From Palleronia abyssalis (lineage in GTDB: Bacteria; Pseudomonadota; Alphaproteobacteria; Rhodobacterales; Rhodobacteraceae): a DNA stretch of 64,000 bases. Each line of letters opens with the position of its first letter. Position 1 is the first letter of the stretch. Below the pieces are notes generated by a model. That model saw only the letters and a program-made list of their open reading frames with translations. It did not search any database and had not been told where the DNA came from. A program made the translations under genes and the position numbers. The stretch covers positions 248,001-312,000 of the forward strand of contig NZ_ONZF01000001.1 in assembly GCF_900302445.1 (NCBI RefSeq), given 5' to 3'. Positions 63,142-64,000 of the stretch are shown here, piece after piece.

Positions 63142-63858
63142 CTATTGCTGACGCGCGGCTTCGACCAGGTCTTCAAGCCGTTCCAGCGGCACCAGGCCGG
63201 GCACGAGTTCGTCGCCGATCACAAAGGACGGCGTCCCGTTGAAGCCAAGCAATTGTGCAAGCCGCATGGACGTTTCGATATGTTGATCGAGCTCGGCTGC
63301 GTCCATGTCGTCCCGAAGCTTGTCGGTATCGAGCCCCACGTCTTCCGCAGCCGCCATGACTGTCGCCTCGTCGGCCCGACCGGCCAACTCCATCAAGGCC
63401 CAGTGGAACGGCTCGTAAAGCCCTTGTTCGCGTGAGGCGAGCGCCGCGCGCGCCGCGAAGACCGAGCCGTCTCCCAGGATTGGCCATTCGCGATAGACGA
63501 CCTTGAGATCTTCGTCGTGTTCGACGAGCGCTTTCACATCCGGCGCGACTCGTTTGCAGTAGGGGCAATTGTAATCGAAGAATTCGATCACCACGGCATC
63601 CCCGTCCGGGTTGCCAAGCACGGGGGCATTGGGATCGTTCTCAAGCAGATCGCGCTCCTGTTCGAGAACCTTGGCGGCAGCGGACCTTTGCGCCGCGGCT
63701 TCGCGCTGGTCCAGAAGCTGGATCGCCTGCATCAATATCTCAGGCCGCTCCAGAATGGCCTCGAGCGCCAGACGCTTGATATCTTCGTCCGAGCGATCTT
63801 GCGCAACGGCAGTCATCGGGGTCAGCGCCAAAAGCGCCAGAACGAGCAATTTCTTCAT
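63142..63858 (-). CDS. DsbA-family periplasmic thiol oxidoreductase
   Basis: 238 aa. Signal peptide residues 1-19 (ending AVA). A helical N-terminal domain (ILERPEILMQAIQLLDQRE) precedes a thioredoxin-like domain with EFFDYNCPYCKR (CPYC active site) and the cis-Pro loop NGTPSFVIGDELVPG. This layout is like ScsC/Com1 proteins that shuffle disulphides under copper stress. It follows the cytochrome c gene on the same strand and converges on copZ. Confidence 0.92.
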   Translation of the reverse strand: MKKLLVLALLALTPMTAVAQDRSDEDIKRLALEAILERPEILMQAIQLLDQREAAAQRSAAAKVLEQERDLLENDPNAPVLGNPDGDAVVIEFFDYNCPYCKRVAPDVKALVEHDEDLKVVYREWPILGDGSVFAARAALASREQGLYEPFHWALMELAGRADEATVMAAAEDVGLDTDKLRDDMDAAELDQHIETSMRLAQLLGFNGTPSFVIGDELVPGLVPLERLEDLVEAARQQ

Positions 63859-63868
63859 GGTTCAGTCC

Positions 63869-64000
63869 TTATGATTCCGAGGCGGTTCTGGCCGCTTGCA
63901 CATCCCTGACGCGATCGGGCCAGGTCGATTTGAGGAACGCCATGATGTCCCAGATCTCCTGATCGCTCAGGATATCGCCGAAGGCCGGCATGCCGCTGTC
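63869..64000 (-). CDS. Cytochrome c family protein, C-terminal fragment at window edge
   Basis: The minus strand from base 64000 reads SGMPAFGDILSDQEIWDIMAFLK and continues to a TAA at 63869, 43 residues. MPAFGDILSDxEIWDIMAFLKS is the C-terminal helix of class I cytochromes c, including the axial Met. The haem motif CxxCH is outside the window. It ends 11 nt before the DsbA-like gene, so the two are probably co-transcribed. Confidence 0.8.
   Translation of the reverse strand, partial: DSGMPAFGDILSDQEIWDIMAFLKSTWPDRVRDVQAARTASES

Larger units (their letters stand above)
18563..64000. mobile_element. Putative dusA-integrated genomic island / decayed ICE (right end not in window)
   Basis: Support: a tyrosine recombinase abutting dusA; then plasmid/ICE maintenance genes (DUF932, ParB-like, Toprim), an IS3 element, a complete Tn4371-like trb operon, and metal-resistance cargo. 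The left limit is set at the dusA 5' end. I saw no second copy of the dusA 5' sequence in the window, so the right att site is either outside or lost. No relaxase or coupling-protein gene is visible, so mobility is uncertain. Whether the copper module at the far right belongs to the same element is inference. Confidence 0.6.

Overview
The window looks like chromosome from a marine alphaproteobacterium of the Rhodobacteraceae (Roseobacter group). Base composition is GC-rich. The first 18.5 kb carries chromosomal genes typical of that group: B12-dependent ribonucleotide reductase, tRNA-Pro(UGG), pdxH, fabI, two LysE-type exporters, gpt, sodB, a heterotetrameric sarcosine oxidase operon (soxBDAG order), ccmI, ruvX and dusA. 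One clear intruder lies here: an AT-rich membrane/coiled-coil gene fitted exactly between soxB and soxD with overlapping stop and start codons on both sides.

From about 18.56 kb to the right edge the window reads as an integrated genomic island or decayed ICE. A tyrosine recombinase abuts the 5' end of dusA, a documented integration target. It is followed by plasmid/ICE maintenance genes (DUF932, a 705-aa ParB-like protein, a Toprim primase-like protein), an IS3-family element, and later a complete Tn4371-like trb mating-pair operon (trbB,C,D,E,J,K-like,L,F,G,I, DUF2274, LysR). No relaxase or TraG/VirD4 coupling protein is visible; their usual place upstream of trbB is occupied by an IS3 copy without target duplication and by metal-resistance genes. 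A helix-turn-helix/polytopic membrane protein and an alpha/beta hydrolase form an AT-rich two-gene unit after the trb block.

The cargo is metal resistance in several modules. (1) A mer operon at 26.2-31.0 kb: merR, merT, merP, a small Cys-pair membrane protein, merF, a 47-aa Cys-pair protein, merA and a MerA-like flavoprotein. (2) A CmtR-like ArsR repressor divergent from a CDF transporter with a degenerate HMA domain. (3) Two near-duplicate MerR/czcD modules (32.3-33.8 kb and 47.9-51.5 kb) flanking the trb block. (4) An operon of a broken sco gene, an M23 endopeptidase, a DUF411 protein, a ZIP transporter and lspA, facing a P-type ATPase and an L,D-transpeptidase. (5) A second L,D-transpeptidase with its own MerR-type promoter. 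(6) A CueR-controlled copper module (copA-cueR, copZ), followed by a DsbA-like thiol oxidoreductase and the end of a cytochrome c.

Several metal genes are preceded by promoters with the 19-bp spacer and central dyad recognised by MerR-family activators. They occur before both czcD genes, the zinc/lead-type ATPase, one L,D-transpeptidase, copA, copZ and merT. This places peptidoglycan-remodelling enzymes under apparent metal control, the most interesting functional theme here. Other points of note are two copies of a structured 5' leader in front of DUF932 and parB, tandem perfect hairpins between trbC and trbD, and an in-frame UGA splitting the sco gene.
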